Source: a virus. From it: DNA of 64,000 nucleotides. The DNA lies in IMG/VR virus record IMGVR_UViG_3300042090_001530, positions 124,001 to 188,000 of that record; one strand, 5' to 3'. The position numbers were made by a program, and so were the translations under genes. Shown here in pieces: positions 32,374-40,429 of the stretch. Below the pieces are notes generated by a model. That model saw only the letters and a program-made list of their open reading frames with translations, searched no databases and had not been told where the DNA came from. Each line of letters starts with the position of its first letter. The stretch's first letter is position 1.

Positions 32374-33523
32374 CTCGGGCCGCCTCCCGTTCGCGCCGGA
32401 TGGCGGAGAGCGCGGCCTCTTCCTCGACGGTGGGCGCCGGGAGCCCCCAAGCGCCGAGCAACTGGTTGCGGACTTTCCGCACACCGTCAGGGCCGGTGTG
32501 CGGCTGGCACAGGCCCCAGAGCGGGCCGCGCCGAAAGTCTTCAACGGCCTCGGTTTCGAACCCGCATTCACGGCAGGCGCCGTAGATCTTGCCGCCGTGC
32601 TTGTCGGTGCGGATCCCGGCGTAGCAGGTCGGCGTCGCGCCCGTGCCCTTGCGTAGGACGAGGATCGGCCTGTTGTACAACTCGCGCCGCCGGTCTTGCC
32701 CGGCCGCATGCTTGTGGGCGAAGCGCACAAGTTGGGCGCGCCGAGCCATCGGGGTGTCGTACTCGGTCGCCCATCCGCAGGCGCAGGTGGCTTGCAGCAT
32801 GTCGGCCGGTAGGTAGAACAGGTCGGTGACCTTGATGCTGCAGTCCTTGAGCGGGTCTCCGATCGTCATGACCGTGATCGGGGTCGCCCGGTCGGCGTCG
32901 GTATCCGGGACGGCGTCCCACGGGATGAGGCCCTGCTCGGCGAGCGCGGTCGGCACGTGCTCGGCCAGCGCTTCCTGCTCCGGCTGGAATCCGGCGCTCA
33001 CCCCGACGCGGATCCAGATACGGGTGCCGCGATAGTCGCAGTACACGGTGGTCAGCGAGTAGTAGGCGGTCTCGCGGGGTATCGGGCGCGCCAGGTCCGC
33101 CGCCTCAAAGGTGAGGCACAGTGGACGCGGGACGTCGACCATGTAGCTGATGAAGTCGCTCGGGATCGGGCGCAGCAGGCCGGCGACCGGGCCGTCGATG
33201 AACACGGCCTTCTCGGCGGTGATCTCCCTAGGCTTGGCGACCTTGTACCGCGGGTAGTCGCCGCTTGCTATCTGAGCGCCGATCGCGCGGGCGGTCGTGC
33301 ACTGTAGCGGTGCGTTGATCTGCGCTGCGTAGCTTCGCGGTTCGGCTGGGCCATGGCAGCGGCACTGGCATCTGCCGAGCCATTCGCAGATTCCGTAACA
33401 GTTCTCGTGCCCGCAGGGTCCGTACACTTCTCCGTCGAGGCAGCGCTCCATTTCGGGCCGGTCGGCCGAGTCTTCGGCGTTGCCCGCGGCGCACAGGGCG
33501 TCGTCGTGCACGGGATCAACCAC
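32366..33523 (-). CDS. Large Cys-rich hypothetical protein
   Basis: 385 aa from GTG 33523, chosen because it overlaps the upstream stop; ATG of MERCLDGEVYG is the alternative. The N-terminus is very Cys-rich (CGHENCYGICEWLGRCQCRCHG). CACGWATEYDTPMARRAQLVRFAHKHAAG and CRECGFETEAVEDFRRGPLWGLCQPH follow in the C-terminal half. Several zinc sites are likely. No catalytic motif identified. Confidence 0.65.
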   Translation of the reverse strand: MVDPVHDDALCAAGNAEDSADRPEMERCLDGEVYGPCGHENCYGICEWLGRCQCRCHGPAEPRSYAAQINAPLQCTTARAIGAQIASGDYPRYKVAKPREITAEKAVFIDGPVAGLLRPIPSDFISYMVDVPRPLCLTFEAADLARPIPRETAYYSLTTVYCDYRGTRIWIRVGVSAGFQPEQEALAEHVPTALAEQGLIPWDAVPDTDADRATPITVMTIGDPLKDCSIKVTDLFYLPADMLQATCACGWATEYDTPMARRAQLVRFAHKHAAGQDRRRELYNRPILVLRKGTGATPTCYAGIRTDKHGGKIYGACRECGFETEAVEDFRRGPLWGLCQPHTGPDGVRKVRNQLLGAWGLPAPTVEEEAALSAIRREREAARDA

Positions 33524-33725
33524 GGTCGCCCTCGCAGTTCTCGACGACGGGGAGGCCGCCGCCGTCGCACATGAGCGCGTCCCACGCGCCGAGCCGCGCG
33601 CCAATCACCACGTCCTCGTAGCTGGCGGTCTTGGAGTGCCCGATGAGCGCGCCGTCGAGCACGAGCACGTTGGTCATGCCGCACCAGGGGCAGCTCGCCC
33701 ACGCGAGTACCGGCTCAGTCACCAT
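33516..33725 (-). CDS. Small zinc-knuckle protein
   Basis: 69 aa from ATG of MVTEPVLAW. CPWCGMTN is followed by LVLDGALIGHSKTASYEDVVIGARLGAWD. Function unknown. Confidence 0.6.
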   Translation of the reverse strand: MVTEPVLAWASCPWCGMTNVLVLDGALIGHSKTASYEDVVIGARLGAWDALMCDGGGLPVVENCEGDRG

Positions 33726-33918
33726 CGGTCGCCTCGCAGCCAAGCACGTCCGCGACGTGCCGTCGTAGCGCGGCCCGGTCAGCGTGCCGCAGCGCCCTGG
33801 TCGCGCGAGCGGTGTCTGCGCAGACCGGACCCGGTCGAGCGCGGCAGTACGGGCATCGCGGGCCGCAGTAAGCGCCAGCCATGCGGTCACGTGGCGAGGG
33901 AGGGGGGACGGTGCGCAT
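33715..33918 (-). CDS. Small Cys protein
   Basis: 67 aa; MAGAYCG is an alternative start. CGPRCPYCRARPGPVCADTARATRALRHADRAALRRHVADVLG is a compact zinc-binding pattern followed by a helix, as in other actinophage accessory proteins. Confidence 0.6.
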   Translation of the reverse strand: MRTVPPPSPRDRMAGAYCGPRCPYCRARPGPVCADTARATRALRHADRAALRRHVADVLGCEATDGD

Positions 33919-33972
33919 GCGACCAGTATGCAGCGGTCGGGCATCCGATGATCTGACCTTTGTGTCGATCGC

Positions 33973-34293
33973 TCAGCTGCCGCAATCCGGCTCGTCCTCG
34001 GCAAGTTCAGCAGGGGCCTCGTCGCGCGACTGAGGATGGTGGAACAGCCGTTCGCCAGCCGCCGCGAGCGCGTTCGAGATGTCCAGCGCGCTGGCCTTCG
34101 GATTGGCCACGAACGCATTCTTCGCGAACACCGCCGCACGCAGCAGGACGGCACCGGCATGCTCGTCGGGGACGCCGTCGAGGTCCCGGTGGAAGTCGCC
34201 GGCGATCTGCTTGGCCAACCGGCGGCCTTCGGGGAGTTGCGCACCGGCACGCTTGCGGACCTCGGCAGCGAGTTGATCGATCTCGGGATTCAT
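33973..34293 (-). CDS. Hypothetical helical protein
   Basis: 106 aa from ATG of MNPEIDQLAAEVRKRAGAQL. Helical throughout, acidic tail. 14 bases separate it from the next gene upstream. Unknown function. Confidence 0.6.
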   Translation of the reverse strand: MNPEIDQLAAEVRKRAGAQLPEGRRLAKQIAGDFHRDLDGVPDEHAGAVLLRAAVFAKNAFVANPKASALDISNALAAAGERLFHHPQSRDEAPAELAEDEPDCGS

Positions 34294-34306
34294 CGTCACC
34301 TCGCCA

Positions 34307-34759
34307 TCATCCCGCAAGGACTGGATCCCAGCCGGGTACGACGGTCAGCGGGATGCCTTCGCGCACCCACAGGGCGCAGGGCTCGGGCCGGTCGTCGTAC
34401 GCGTGCACGGGCCTGTATCGGAGCCGGATCTTCGCAAGGATCTCAGCCTTGATGACCTCGTCGGGCCGGCAGTCGTTATTCGGCCGCATGTACATGGCGT
34501 CGCTCGGAACCGAGTGCAATGCCAAGGTCCACGCGCTCACGTGCCGGTAGCGGATCTGCCGGGCGGTCGTGATCAGGATGGCGCGGCCGAGCTTGGCGTG
34601 CTCGCGCAACTCGTCCACGACCCACTGGTTGACGGGGCAGTTGACGCTGGCCATGTGGAAGGCGTGGAAACGGCCGGGACCGTTGATCAGATGCCGGATG
34701 CCGCGAACGTCGACGATCGTGCCATCAAGATCCGCGATGACGGCCTCGGGCAGGATCAC
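34307..34759 (-). CDS. PNKP-like HAD phosphatase
   Basis: 150 aa. HAD motif I is VIADLDGTIVD (D10, D12). ILITTAR is motif II. The later MRPNNDCRPDEVIKAEIL and HAYDDRPEP give motifs III and IV. MRPxxDxRPDExxKxEIL is the signature of the 3'-phosphatase half of phage T4-type polynucleotide kinases and their stand-alone relatives, which remove 3' or 2',3'-cyclic phosphates from RNA or DNA ends. No kinase P-loop is attached. It overlaps the nucleotidyltransferase gene upstream, suggesting one nucleic-acid repair unit. Confidence 0.8.
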   Translation of the reverse strand: MILPEAVIADLDGTIVDVRGIRHLINGPGRFHAFHMASVNCPVNQWVVDELREHAKLGRAILITTARQIRYRHVSAWTLALHSVPSDAMYMRPNNDCRPDEVIKAEILAKIRLRYRPVHAYDDRPEPCALWVREGIPLTVVPGWDPVLAG

Positions 34760-35505
34760 GGCACCTCCTTCGGCGTGACGCGGTAGTACTCGGCGCGCAC
34801 CCGGTTGAGCCAGGACTGCACGATCGCGGTGCGCGGCTCGTCAGGGAGCACGGTCTTGGCGGCGTTGAACCGATCTTCGGCGGCGGCCATGAACGGCACG
34901 GCGGCCTGCGGGTTGGCGGCGACAGCCTCGCCGAAGTCGAGGTACTTCTGCGGGTTCTCGAGCCGGATGCGCAGGTTGCCGGTGGTGTACAGCTCGAATC
35001 CTTGATCAACCAGGCGCATCAAGTGCCTGGCGTGCTTGGAGGCTCGCCGTGCCGGGATGTCTGAGTCGAACGACCCGTCACCGCGCGTCAGCAGCTTCTT
35101 GAACTGCTGCGTCGCATAGCCGAGGTACGCGTCCCTCGTCCGCTTGGCGCAGTGGAACGCACTCCGGAGCCCGATCAGTTCCGCACCGAGCGGCGCCCTG
35201 ACCTCATACTCAGTCAACCAGAGCACCTCTGTCGACGTTGGATTACCGGCCAGTAGTAGCCGTACGGCTTTCGAGGCCTCGTGCAGCGTCGAGTCGGGTT
35301 TCGTCGTCACGATCGAGTCGCGCGGCGGGTCGAGCCTGAACAGCCGCACCGTGTCGTACGCGAAGATCCCGAGACGGTCCACGTCCGAGTCCGGGCCGGC
35401 AAGCCCGTAAGCCGTCGATCCGACCACGCCCTCAAGGAGAATGTGCATGCCGCCAGTCTCTGATGTCGGCGCGGCCGGGGCGACCTGATTCGCAACGGCC
35501 GTCAC
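34756..35505 (-). CDS. Nucleotidyltransferase (COG3541-like, RNA repair type)
   Basis: 249 aa from GTG overlapping the upstream stop. HILLEGVVGSTAYGLAGPDSDVDRLGIF gives the polymerase-beta-fold GS...DxD motif (G29-S30, D39/D41/D43). The rest (VLWLTEYEVRAPLGAELIGLR, GYATQQFKKLL, KHARHLMRLVDQG) fits the COG3541 predicted nucleotidyltransferases found in phages and RNA-repair islands. It probably transfers a nucleotide to an RNA or other acceptor. The pairing with the HAD phosphatase supports a repair role; the substrate is not known. Confidence 0.8.
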   Translation of the reverse strand: MTAVANQVAPAAPTSETGGMHILLEGVVGSTAYGLAGPDSDVDRLGIFAYDTVRLFRLDPPRDSIVTTKPDSTLHEASKAVRLLLAGNPTSTEVLWLTEYEVRAPLGAELIGLRSAFHCAKRTRDAYLGYATQQFKKLLTRGDGSFDSDIPARRASKHARHLMRLVDQGFELYTTGNLRIRLENPQKYLDFGEAVAANPQAAVPFMAAAEDRFNAAKTVLPDEPRTAIVQSWLNRVRAEYYRVTPKEVP

Positions 35506-35924
35506 GGCGCTTCCTCGTCCGGTACTGGGACCGCCTTGTACGTGTCCACGAGTTCGCGGCCGTGCCGGTTGCACACCAGAGTTTCGGCGCCGACGCCCCC
35601 GAACGTGCCGTCGGGCGTCACGGCTGCGACGATGACGGTCGTCTCGGCGGGGTCTACGCACTGGGCGAGCTTGCCGCTGGCCGGGTTCTGGGCGTGGAAG
35701 CCGCACTGCGGCGCAGCCTCATCGGTCTCGGGCGTCCGCGTTTCTTCGTCGACCACTTCGTCTCCTTCGACGGGTAGGCGCCGCGAGGACTCGGCGAGCG
35801 CCTTGAAGAAGACGGCCACGGCTGCGGGTGCGTCGCTCATGCTGATCCCGCTGTCGGCCCAGAGTTTGAGGCCGTCGGTCGTAATGTCGCTGGCCCGGAT
35901 GCCGCCGAGGTTGATGCCATCCAC
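35502..35924 (-). CDS. Hypothetical protein
   Basis: 140 aa from GTG. Helical start with a repeat-like AAVAVFFKALAESSRR. The C-terminal half contains CGFHAQNPASGKLAQCVDPAETTVIVAAVTPDGTFGGVGAETLVCNRHGRE, with paired Cys/His residues that may bind metal. Unknown. Confidence 0.6.
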   Translation of the reverse strand: MDGINLGGIRASDITTDGLKLWADSGISMSDAPAAVAVFFKALAESSRRLPVEGDEVVDEETRTPETDEAAPQCGFHAQNPASGKLAQCVDPAETTVIVAAVTPDGTFGGVGAETLVCNRHGRELVDTYKAVPVPDEEAP

Positions 35925-35926
35925 GG

Positions 35927-36223
35927 TCAGTCTCCTTCGGTTGCGAGGACGAGCTTGACGATCAGTGTGAGGTCGTCTTTCTCGACGTAGAGGAGTCGCC
36001 CGGCGCATGGGCCGTACGACGCGGGAAAGTCGAGTTGGACGTAGTGACGGAGGTAGCCGGCCATCTGGTTCGTGGTGTCCCAGTCGACGTTGTGGGCCGG
36101 GAGTTCGACGTGGCGGAAGGGTGGCCGGTCGGGGGCTTCGTCGGGGCCTATGGGCACCCCGGTGGCTTCGATGCGCAGGGTGCCGTCGGGCTCGAGGTGG
36201 AAGACGGCGGACACGTCGACCAT
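35927..36223 (-). CDS. Hypothetical beta-rich protein
   Basis: 98 aa. MVDVSAVFHLEPDGTLRIEATGV, then FPASYGPCAGRLLYVEKDDLTLIVKLVLATEGD. The last base of its coding frame meets the upstream stop. No motif. Confidence 0.6.
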   Translation of the reverse strand: MVDVSAVFHLEPDGTLRIEATGVPIGPDEAPDRPPFRHVELPAHNVDWDTTNQMAGYLRHYVQLDFPASYGPCAGRLLYVEKDDLTLIVKLVLATEGD

Positions 36224-36387
36224 CAGCCGTCCGCTTCGGTTGCGAGCGCAAGGATCCCGGCGCCCAACTGCTGGGCCTCGTCGGCCGTCATGCCGGGCGA
36301 CGTGGTGAGCCGGTCGACGGCGAGCCGGTGGACGGTCTCGGGGTCGTATTCGCGGAGGCGGTACTCGCCATCGCGGCGACGCTGCAT
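36223..36387 (-). CDS. Small hypothetical protein
   Basis: 54 aa from ATG of MQRRRDGEYRLREYDPETVHRLAVDRLTTSPG. Basic front, helical end. Unknown. Confidence 0.55.
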   Translation of the reverse strand: MQRRRDGEYRLREYDPETVHRLAVDRLTTSPGMTADEAQQLGAGILALATEADG

Positions 36388-36389
36388 GG

Positions 36390-36707
36390 TCAGGCCTCCT
36401 TTACGACATGTCCGCGGGCGTGGATTTTGGCGTGGTTGCGCATCGTCCGCTCGTTGCCGGGATGTCCACAGGTGGGGCAGCGCGTCCATGCGCCGCTCTG
36501 GACGGCCGCGTTGACGACCGAGGCGTTGGGGCCGTATCCGTTCTCGGCGAGTAGGCGTGCGACGGTGCCTTCGTATTTGAGGGCGAGGAGCGCGCCCTCG
36601 GCGATCTTGTCGTGTCCGGAGGCGAAGAAGTTGCCGGGGGTGACGGCTGTTCCGCAGCCGCACCAGCAGTATTCGATGTCGCGGAGGGAGTTCGGGCTCA
36701 TGGCCAT
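36390..36707 (-). CDS. Zinc-knuckle protein with CPTCGH
   Basis: 105 aa. YCWCGCGTAVTPGNFFASGHDKIAEGALLALKYEGTVARLLAENGYG is a repeated theme in actinobacterial mobile elements. CPTCGHPGNERTMRNHAKIH is a second C2H2-like finger. Possibly DNA-binding. An 89-base gap lies upstream. Confidence 0.65.
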   Translation of the reverse strand: MAMSPNSLRDIEYCWCGCGTAVTPGNFFASGHDKIAEGALLALKYEGTVARLLAENGYGPNASVVNAAVQSGAWTRCPTCGHPGNERTMRNHAKIHARGHVVKEA

Positions 36708-36796
36708 CAAGGTATCAGACCCTGGGTTGCACGCAAGGTGCCTTTCCAAGGTCTCTCGAAGTTCGCGGGTCGGCACCAACCGGCGCGGCAACCTGG

Positions 36797-37606
36797 TCAC
36801 TCGCCATTTTTGCCCACGAGCCCGAGCCGTATCGCGACCGGGTCCTGATCGAGCGGCGGCAGTTCGGGCCCACGGTCGGCCAGCGCGCGGAGAGTGCGGA
36901 TGGTCGCGAACTGGCCTTCGACCTTCGCGCGGCAGCCGTCGGGCAGCGACGACAGGTCCGGTTCGGCACCTTGCCCGCGCAGGTGCCGCAGGTACTGCTC
37001 GGTGAGGTCGTCGAGTTCTTCCGCCCGCAGCTCGCCGGTCGAGTCCTCACCGTGCCCGGCCGCGTCGAGCAGCATCGTGCCGAGGATCTCGGCATCGTCC
37101 CGGTCGAGCTCGAGATCCGCCGCGTCGATGCCGAGCAGGTTCAGGTGGACGAGGATCCCGCCCCCGGTCCAGGTTACCGATTCGCCCCACTGGAATGTCC
37201 GCGCACCGCCGGCTTCGGGCTCGTCCTGGACGGCCTGGGCAACCGTCTCGTCGGCAGCCTGCCAGGCGGCGGCCCATCCGGCCGCGGGGGCGCTTTCGTC
37301 AAGCAGTGACCGCCGCAGACGCCCGTTGGTGGCCAGAACGGCCCGCAGCGTGGCGAGGAACGCCCAGGCGTCGGCCACCCCCCAGGCGGCGTCCTGGGCG
37401 GCCTCGGCCTGCCTGGACGCGGCCCGGGCGGCGTCCCCGTGGGCCTCATGCCAAATCTCCACGTCGGCGGTGGCCGCGTCGAGCATCCGGAGCAGTGTGC
37501 GCCGGTCCGCCTCGGACTGCGTCATCGTCACGCCCGCATGCCCGTAGCCGCGGGCCTTATCCCGGGCGCGGATCTCCTCGAGGCGGCTCGCGTCTTCCGC
37601 GGTCAC
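36797..37606 (-). CDS. Hypothetical Ala-rich helical protein
   Basis: 269 aa. Ala/Trp-rich helices (WGVADAWAFLATLRAVLATNGRLRRSLLDES), then GESVTWTGGGILVHLNLLGIDAADLELDRDDAEILGTMLLDAAG and a helical C-terminus. No recognised domain. Confidence 0.6.
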   Translation of the reverse strand: MTAEDASRLEEIRARDKARGYGHAGVTMTQSEADRRTLLRMLDAATADVEIWHEAHGDAARAASRQAEAAQDAAWGVADAWAFLATLRAVLATNGRLRRSLLDESAPAAGWAAAWQAADETVAQAVQDEPEAGGARTFQWGESVTWTGGGILVHLNLLGIDAADLELDRDDAEILGTMLLDAAGHGEDSTGELRAEELDDLTEQYLRHLRGQGAEPDLSSLPDGCRAKVEGQFATIRTLRALADRGPELPPLDQDPVAIRLGLVGKNGE

Positions 37607-37950
37607 TCGGCGCCGTCTTCCGTATCCTCACGCCGCGTGACGGTCTCGTCGAGACGCCGGAACGCCTCGCGGGCGGGCTCGTTCGGGACGGGCGGCTCGT
37701 CGAGGCTCGAGATCAGCCCGTCGAACGCCGGGTTCGGCAGGGTGGTCACAGTGTCGGCCACGTCGATGTGCGCGTCGAACATGTGCCGTTGGATCGTGTT
37801 CCACACCTCGAGCATGTCGGAGCCGCCGGCCATCACGTCGGTCGACCAGTCGCATCCGTCGGCTTCGTGTTCGATGCGCGCCGGGCCGTCGGTGTAGATC
37901 TCGAACTGGCCGAGCCACGCGCCTGCGTCGATTTTTGCGCCCGCGATCAT
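37603..37950 (-). CDS. Hypothetical protein
   Basis: 115 aa from ATG of MIAGAKIDAGAWLGQFEIYTDG. Alpha/beta composition, acidic tail. First gene of its sub-run; the FXSXX peptide gene is divergent from it. Confidence 0.6.
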   Translation of the reverse strand: MIAGAKIDAGAWLGQFEIYTDGPARIEHEADGCDWSTDVMAGGSDMLEVWNTIQRHMFDAHIDVADTVTTLPNPAFDGLISSLDEPPVPNEPAREAFRRLDETVTRREDTEDGAE

Positions 37951-38077
37951 GTGGGTCCTTACCTGGCAGTGACCGGTCGAGCCCAAAGCGTGCAATGGCT
38001 GACGGGCTGATTTTACGGCCGCTGTGGGCGCTGGCGGATACGCTTCGCGGGAGAGTCACTACATCCGGAGGAGAATC
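37951..38077. promoter_or_regulatory. Divergent gap upstream of the FXSXX peptide gene
   Basis: Non-coding 127 bases. The plus-strand gene has a strong ribosome binding site (GGAGGAG about 5 bases before ATG 38078). TGATTTTACGG is the only AT-rich part and may hold a -10 region. No operator-like palindrome. Confidence 0.4.
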
Positions 38078-38242
38078 ATGAGCGACACCCTCCCCAGCGA
38101 GATTGACTCGGCCACGTCGATCCCGGATATCCGCGAGCAGACGCTCGGGGATGTCGCCCCGGCCGCTCTCTCGATCCTGCGGCGGGTGTTGAAGAAGACT
38201 GGTGCCACGGTCCCGGTCGCGGCGTTCCAGTCCAGCATCTAG
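38078..38242 (+). CDS. FXSXX-COOH peptide (FxsA-like RiPP precursor)
   Basis: 54 aa. The last five residues are F50-Q-S52-S-I, the exact C-terminal F-x-S-x-x of the FXSXX-COOH family, and the preceding LSILRRVLKKTGATVPVAA matches the conserved LRRVL...VAA leader end. In that family a radical SAM maturase (FxsB) forms a three-residue cyclophane near the C-terminus. It is the only plus-strand gene between 30 and 50 kb and its stop overlaps that of the convergent gene. No FxsB-length maturase is adjacent; the nearest radical SAM gene is 10 kb away (27429-28334). Confidence 0.8.
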   Translation: MSDTLPSEIDSATSIPDIREQTLGDVAPAALSILRRVLKKTGATVPVAAFQSSI

Positions 38243-38562
38243 GCGGCACTCGCCGCAGGCCGACCGGCCCGGAGTTGGGCCCGAGCGGCCTCGGTGAGCG
38301 CCCGGTCCGCGTCGGCACGGGATGGCTGCGTGCGCCACCAGGCGTGGGCCTGGATGAGTCGGCCGACGCCGATGCACTCCTGGTATGCGTCGTACGCCCG
38401 CTGCGCCTGTTCGTCGGCGGCCGGGCTGAGCCCGTCTTTCAGGAGCGCGGCGATCTGCTGGCCGGTCGGGAAGACGCGGCGGATCTCGCGGTACTGCGCG
38501 TCCGCCTCGAGGTAGCGGGCCTTGAGGCGGATTAGGTCGTCGGGGGGCGTGGTGGTGGGCAC
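38239..38562 (-). CDS. Hypothetical helical protein
   Basis: 107 aa. Wholly helical (LIRLKARYLEADAQYREIRRVFPTGQQIAALLKDG). Its stop overlaps the FXSXX gene's stop on the other strand by four bases. Unknown function. Confidence 0.6.
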   Translation of the reverse strand: MPTTTPPDDLIRLKARYLEADAQYREIRRVFPTGQQIAALLKDGLSPAADEQAQRAYDAYQECIGVGRLIQAHAWWRTQPSRADADRALTEAARAQLRAGRPAASAA

Positions 38563-38631
38563 GCGAACTCCAGGGAAGTGGGTGGGGGCTTGAGGGTGCT
38601 CCCATCCTGCCGCAGACCACTGACAGATCCC

Positions 38632-39036
38632 TTAGTCGATCTCGCGCCAGGCCTCGACTCCGCGCGCGAGCAGCACTTTCACGTATCCGGCGACTTCGAA
38701 CGGTTCGCCGACCGCCTGACGGGCTGTCGTCTCGCCGACGATCGGTCCCTTGCGGCCTGGTGTGCCATCCGGTTGACGCACTCCCCAAGTCCACTCGGTT
38801 TTGGCGTCGCCCCACTCGCTGGGTTCGGGCGGCACTTGGTTGAACATCCCGATCACGAGCCATGCGACCTGATCGGCGAGGTAGTCGCGCACCGCGGGTC
38901 CGACCTTCGGTTTGCGCTGACCACGCGGGATCTGCTGCTCGTCGCGCAGGAACCCGAGCGAACGGTCGATCTCGGTGAGGATCGCCGCGTGCAGAACGCC
39001 GTGCAGCGGCGGCCAGGCAGGCTCGGTCTCGGTCAA
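38632..39036 (-). CDS. Hypothetical protein
   Basis: 134 aa. Helical with LHGVLHAAILTEIDRSLGFLRDEQQIPRG and DYLADQVAWLVIGMFNQVPPEPSEWGD. No motif recognised. Confidence 0.6.
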   Translation of the reverse strand: MTETEPAWPPLHGVLHAAILTEIDRSLGFLRDEQQIPRGQRKPKVGPAVRDYLADQVAWLVIGMFNQVPPEPSEWGDAKTEWTWGVRQPDGTPGRKGPIVGETTARQAVGEPFEVAGYVKVLLARGVEAWREID

Positions 39037-39344
39037 GGCGTCGGCCGACCCCTCTTCGGGCGCGGTGGCAGGGCGACCGGGACCGGCAGCATCGTGACGT
39101 CGTCCGGTCCGACGCAGTCCGCATGCACGACTACGAGCGACTGCCAGTCGGTGTCGCGCCCGCAGGAGTATGAGTGGGTAATGCCGTCGGCCACGAACTC
39201 GATCGGGTCACCGGCGCGCAGGGGAACGTCGCAGGCGCGGCACGGGTGGCCGTCGAACCGGTGGGCCGCCAGGATCGCGGGCTCGTAGCCGTCGGGCACT
39301 GCGGCGATCCGGTCGTGACAGTCCGGCTTCGGGGGACGCGGCAT
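39033..39344 (-). CDS. Hypothetical protein with Cys pairs
   Basis: 103 aa from ATG of MPRPPKPDC. CRACDVPLRAGDPIEFVADG then SCGRDTDWQSLVVVHADCVG looks like a treble-clef or LIM-like zinc site. Unknown function. Confidence 0.6.
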   Translation of the reverse strand: MPRPPKPDCHDRIAAVPDGYEPAILAAHRFDGHPCRACDVPLRAGDPIEFVADGITHSYSCGRDTDWQSLVVVHADCVGPDDVTMLPVPVALPPRPKRGRPTP

Positions 39345-39349
39345 GCCGA

Positions 39350-39664
39350 TCAGTCTTTCACGACGCTGTCGGCGTCTACGGGCGTGAAGGTGACGTGCCG
39401 CCAGTCGGGGGACTCGTCGCCGAGCACGACGGTGAACTTGTTTCTCATCGCGATCAGGTCGATTTGCGGCAGGATCTCGACCTTGACGTACCGGGCGCGC
39501 GGCGTGGCTCCGAGTTCGTGGCAGGTGCGCAGTTCCGCGTCGAGCGCGCCGCAGTCCCAGCCGCACGCGAACGACAGGTCGTCGAGTTCGCCGCCGGCGC
39601 TTTTGACGATGACGAACGGCATGACGAGGCCCCAGTTGGCGTCTTCGGTGCTGTCGTCGGTCAC
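39350..39664 (-). CDS. Hypothetical protein
   Basis: 104 aa, beta-rich, with LSFACGWDCGALDAELRTCHELG. Overlaps the upstream gene by four bases. Unknown. Confidence 0.6.
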   Translation of the reverse strand: MTDDSTEDANWGLVMPFVIVKSAGGELDDLSFACGWDCGALDAELRTCHELGATPRARYVKVEILPQIDLIAMRNKFTVVLGDESPDWRHVTFTPVDADSVVKD

Positions 39665-39981
39665 CGCTTGGGCTCCTTGGCTGCTGCGCGCTGCTTGAGG
39701 ACGTCGGCGCGGGGCTGCCCGGCCGGGACGAGCGTCACCTCGAGTTCGAACCCGGCGGCGTGCAGCCAGTCGCCGAGTTCGTCGATCCGGATGTCCGCGC
39801 GTTCGGTGGAGACCCGGCGCAGGCGACGCTTGGACAGGCCGGTACGCCGCCGGAACTCGTCCTCGCCGCCGCAGGCCTCCACGGCTCCCCAGAGCGCTTC
39901 GAGGAGCTTGGTTCGCAGCCGGGCCTTCGCAAGCCCCCGTGCGCCCTCTGGCGTGGCGGCGAGCCGTTCGTACAGCATCAT
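39661..39981 (-). CDS. Possible HTH protein
   Basis: 106 aa from the ATG pair MMLYERLAATPEG. The middle, EALWGAVEACGGEDEFRRRTGLSKRRLRRVSTERADIRIDELGDWLHAAGFELEVTLVP, has the spacing of an XRE-type helix-turn-helix followed by the strand that often ends such domains in toxin-antitoxin antitoxins. It is basic at both ends. A regulator is likely. Confidence 0.6.
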   Translation of the reverse strand: MMLYERLAATPEGARGLAKARLRTKLLEALWGAVEACGGEDEFRRRTGLSKRRLRRVSTERADIRIDELGDWLHAAGFELEVTLVPAGQPRADVLKQRAAAKEPKR

Positions 39982-40208
39982 GCGTCGCTCCGCTCTTCGT
40001 CGGGCCAGAGCTTGCGCGCGGCGCGGCCGCCGAGCAGCCCGAGGCCGACCATGAGGGCTCCGGCCGTGATGCTCATCATCCAGTCGGGGCTGAGCCCGGG
40101 GACGCGGATCCATTTTGCTGCGATCGCACCGGCGATCGTGGCCGCGAAGCTGGCGAGGGTCGCGTACAGGAGCGCGAGCGGCCCCCGGTGGGCTCTGCCG
40201 ATGGTCAT
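39978..40208 (-). CDS. Small two-helix membrane protein
   Basis: 76 aa. Hydrophobic segments LALLYATLASFAATIAGAIAA and WMMSITAGALMVGLGLLGG, ending RAARKLWPDEERSDA. The size and topology would suit a holin-like or accessory membrane protein, but there is no lysis context. Confidence 0.6.
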   Translation of the reverse strand: MTIGRAHRGPLALLYATLASFAATIAGAIAAKWIRVPGLSPDWMMSITAGALMVGLGLLGGRAARKLWPDEERSDA

Positions 40209-40429
40209 GGCGCGGCGTCCTCAGGGATGGTGGACGGTCGACCGACGAGCTTCGGGACCGGCTGGTCGAGGTAGATCGCCTGTCCGCCGGTATGCCACAC
40301 TCCGAAGCGGCAGTCGCCTTCATGCCCGCGGGCGAGTTTGCAGCGCGCGGGCAACTGGGGCGAGTACCGGATCTTGCAACGCTTCCGGCCCGGGATCCGG
40401 GCGGGACCGGGATGGGCATAAGCGGTCAC
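40205..40429 (-). CDS. Small basic Cys protein
   Basis: 74 aa from GTG. CKIRYSPQLPARCKLARGHEGDCRF is a C-C-H-C knuckle common in actinophage proteins (CxLxxGHxGxC). Unknown function. Confidence 0.6.
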   Translation of the reverse strand: MTAYAHPGPARIPGRKRCKIRYSPQLPARCKLARGHEGDCRFGVWHTGGQAIYLDQPVPKLVGRPSTIPEDAAP

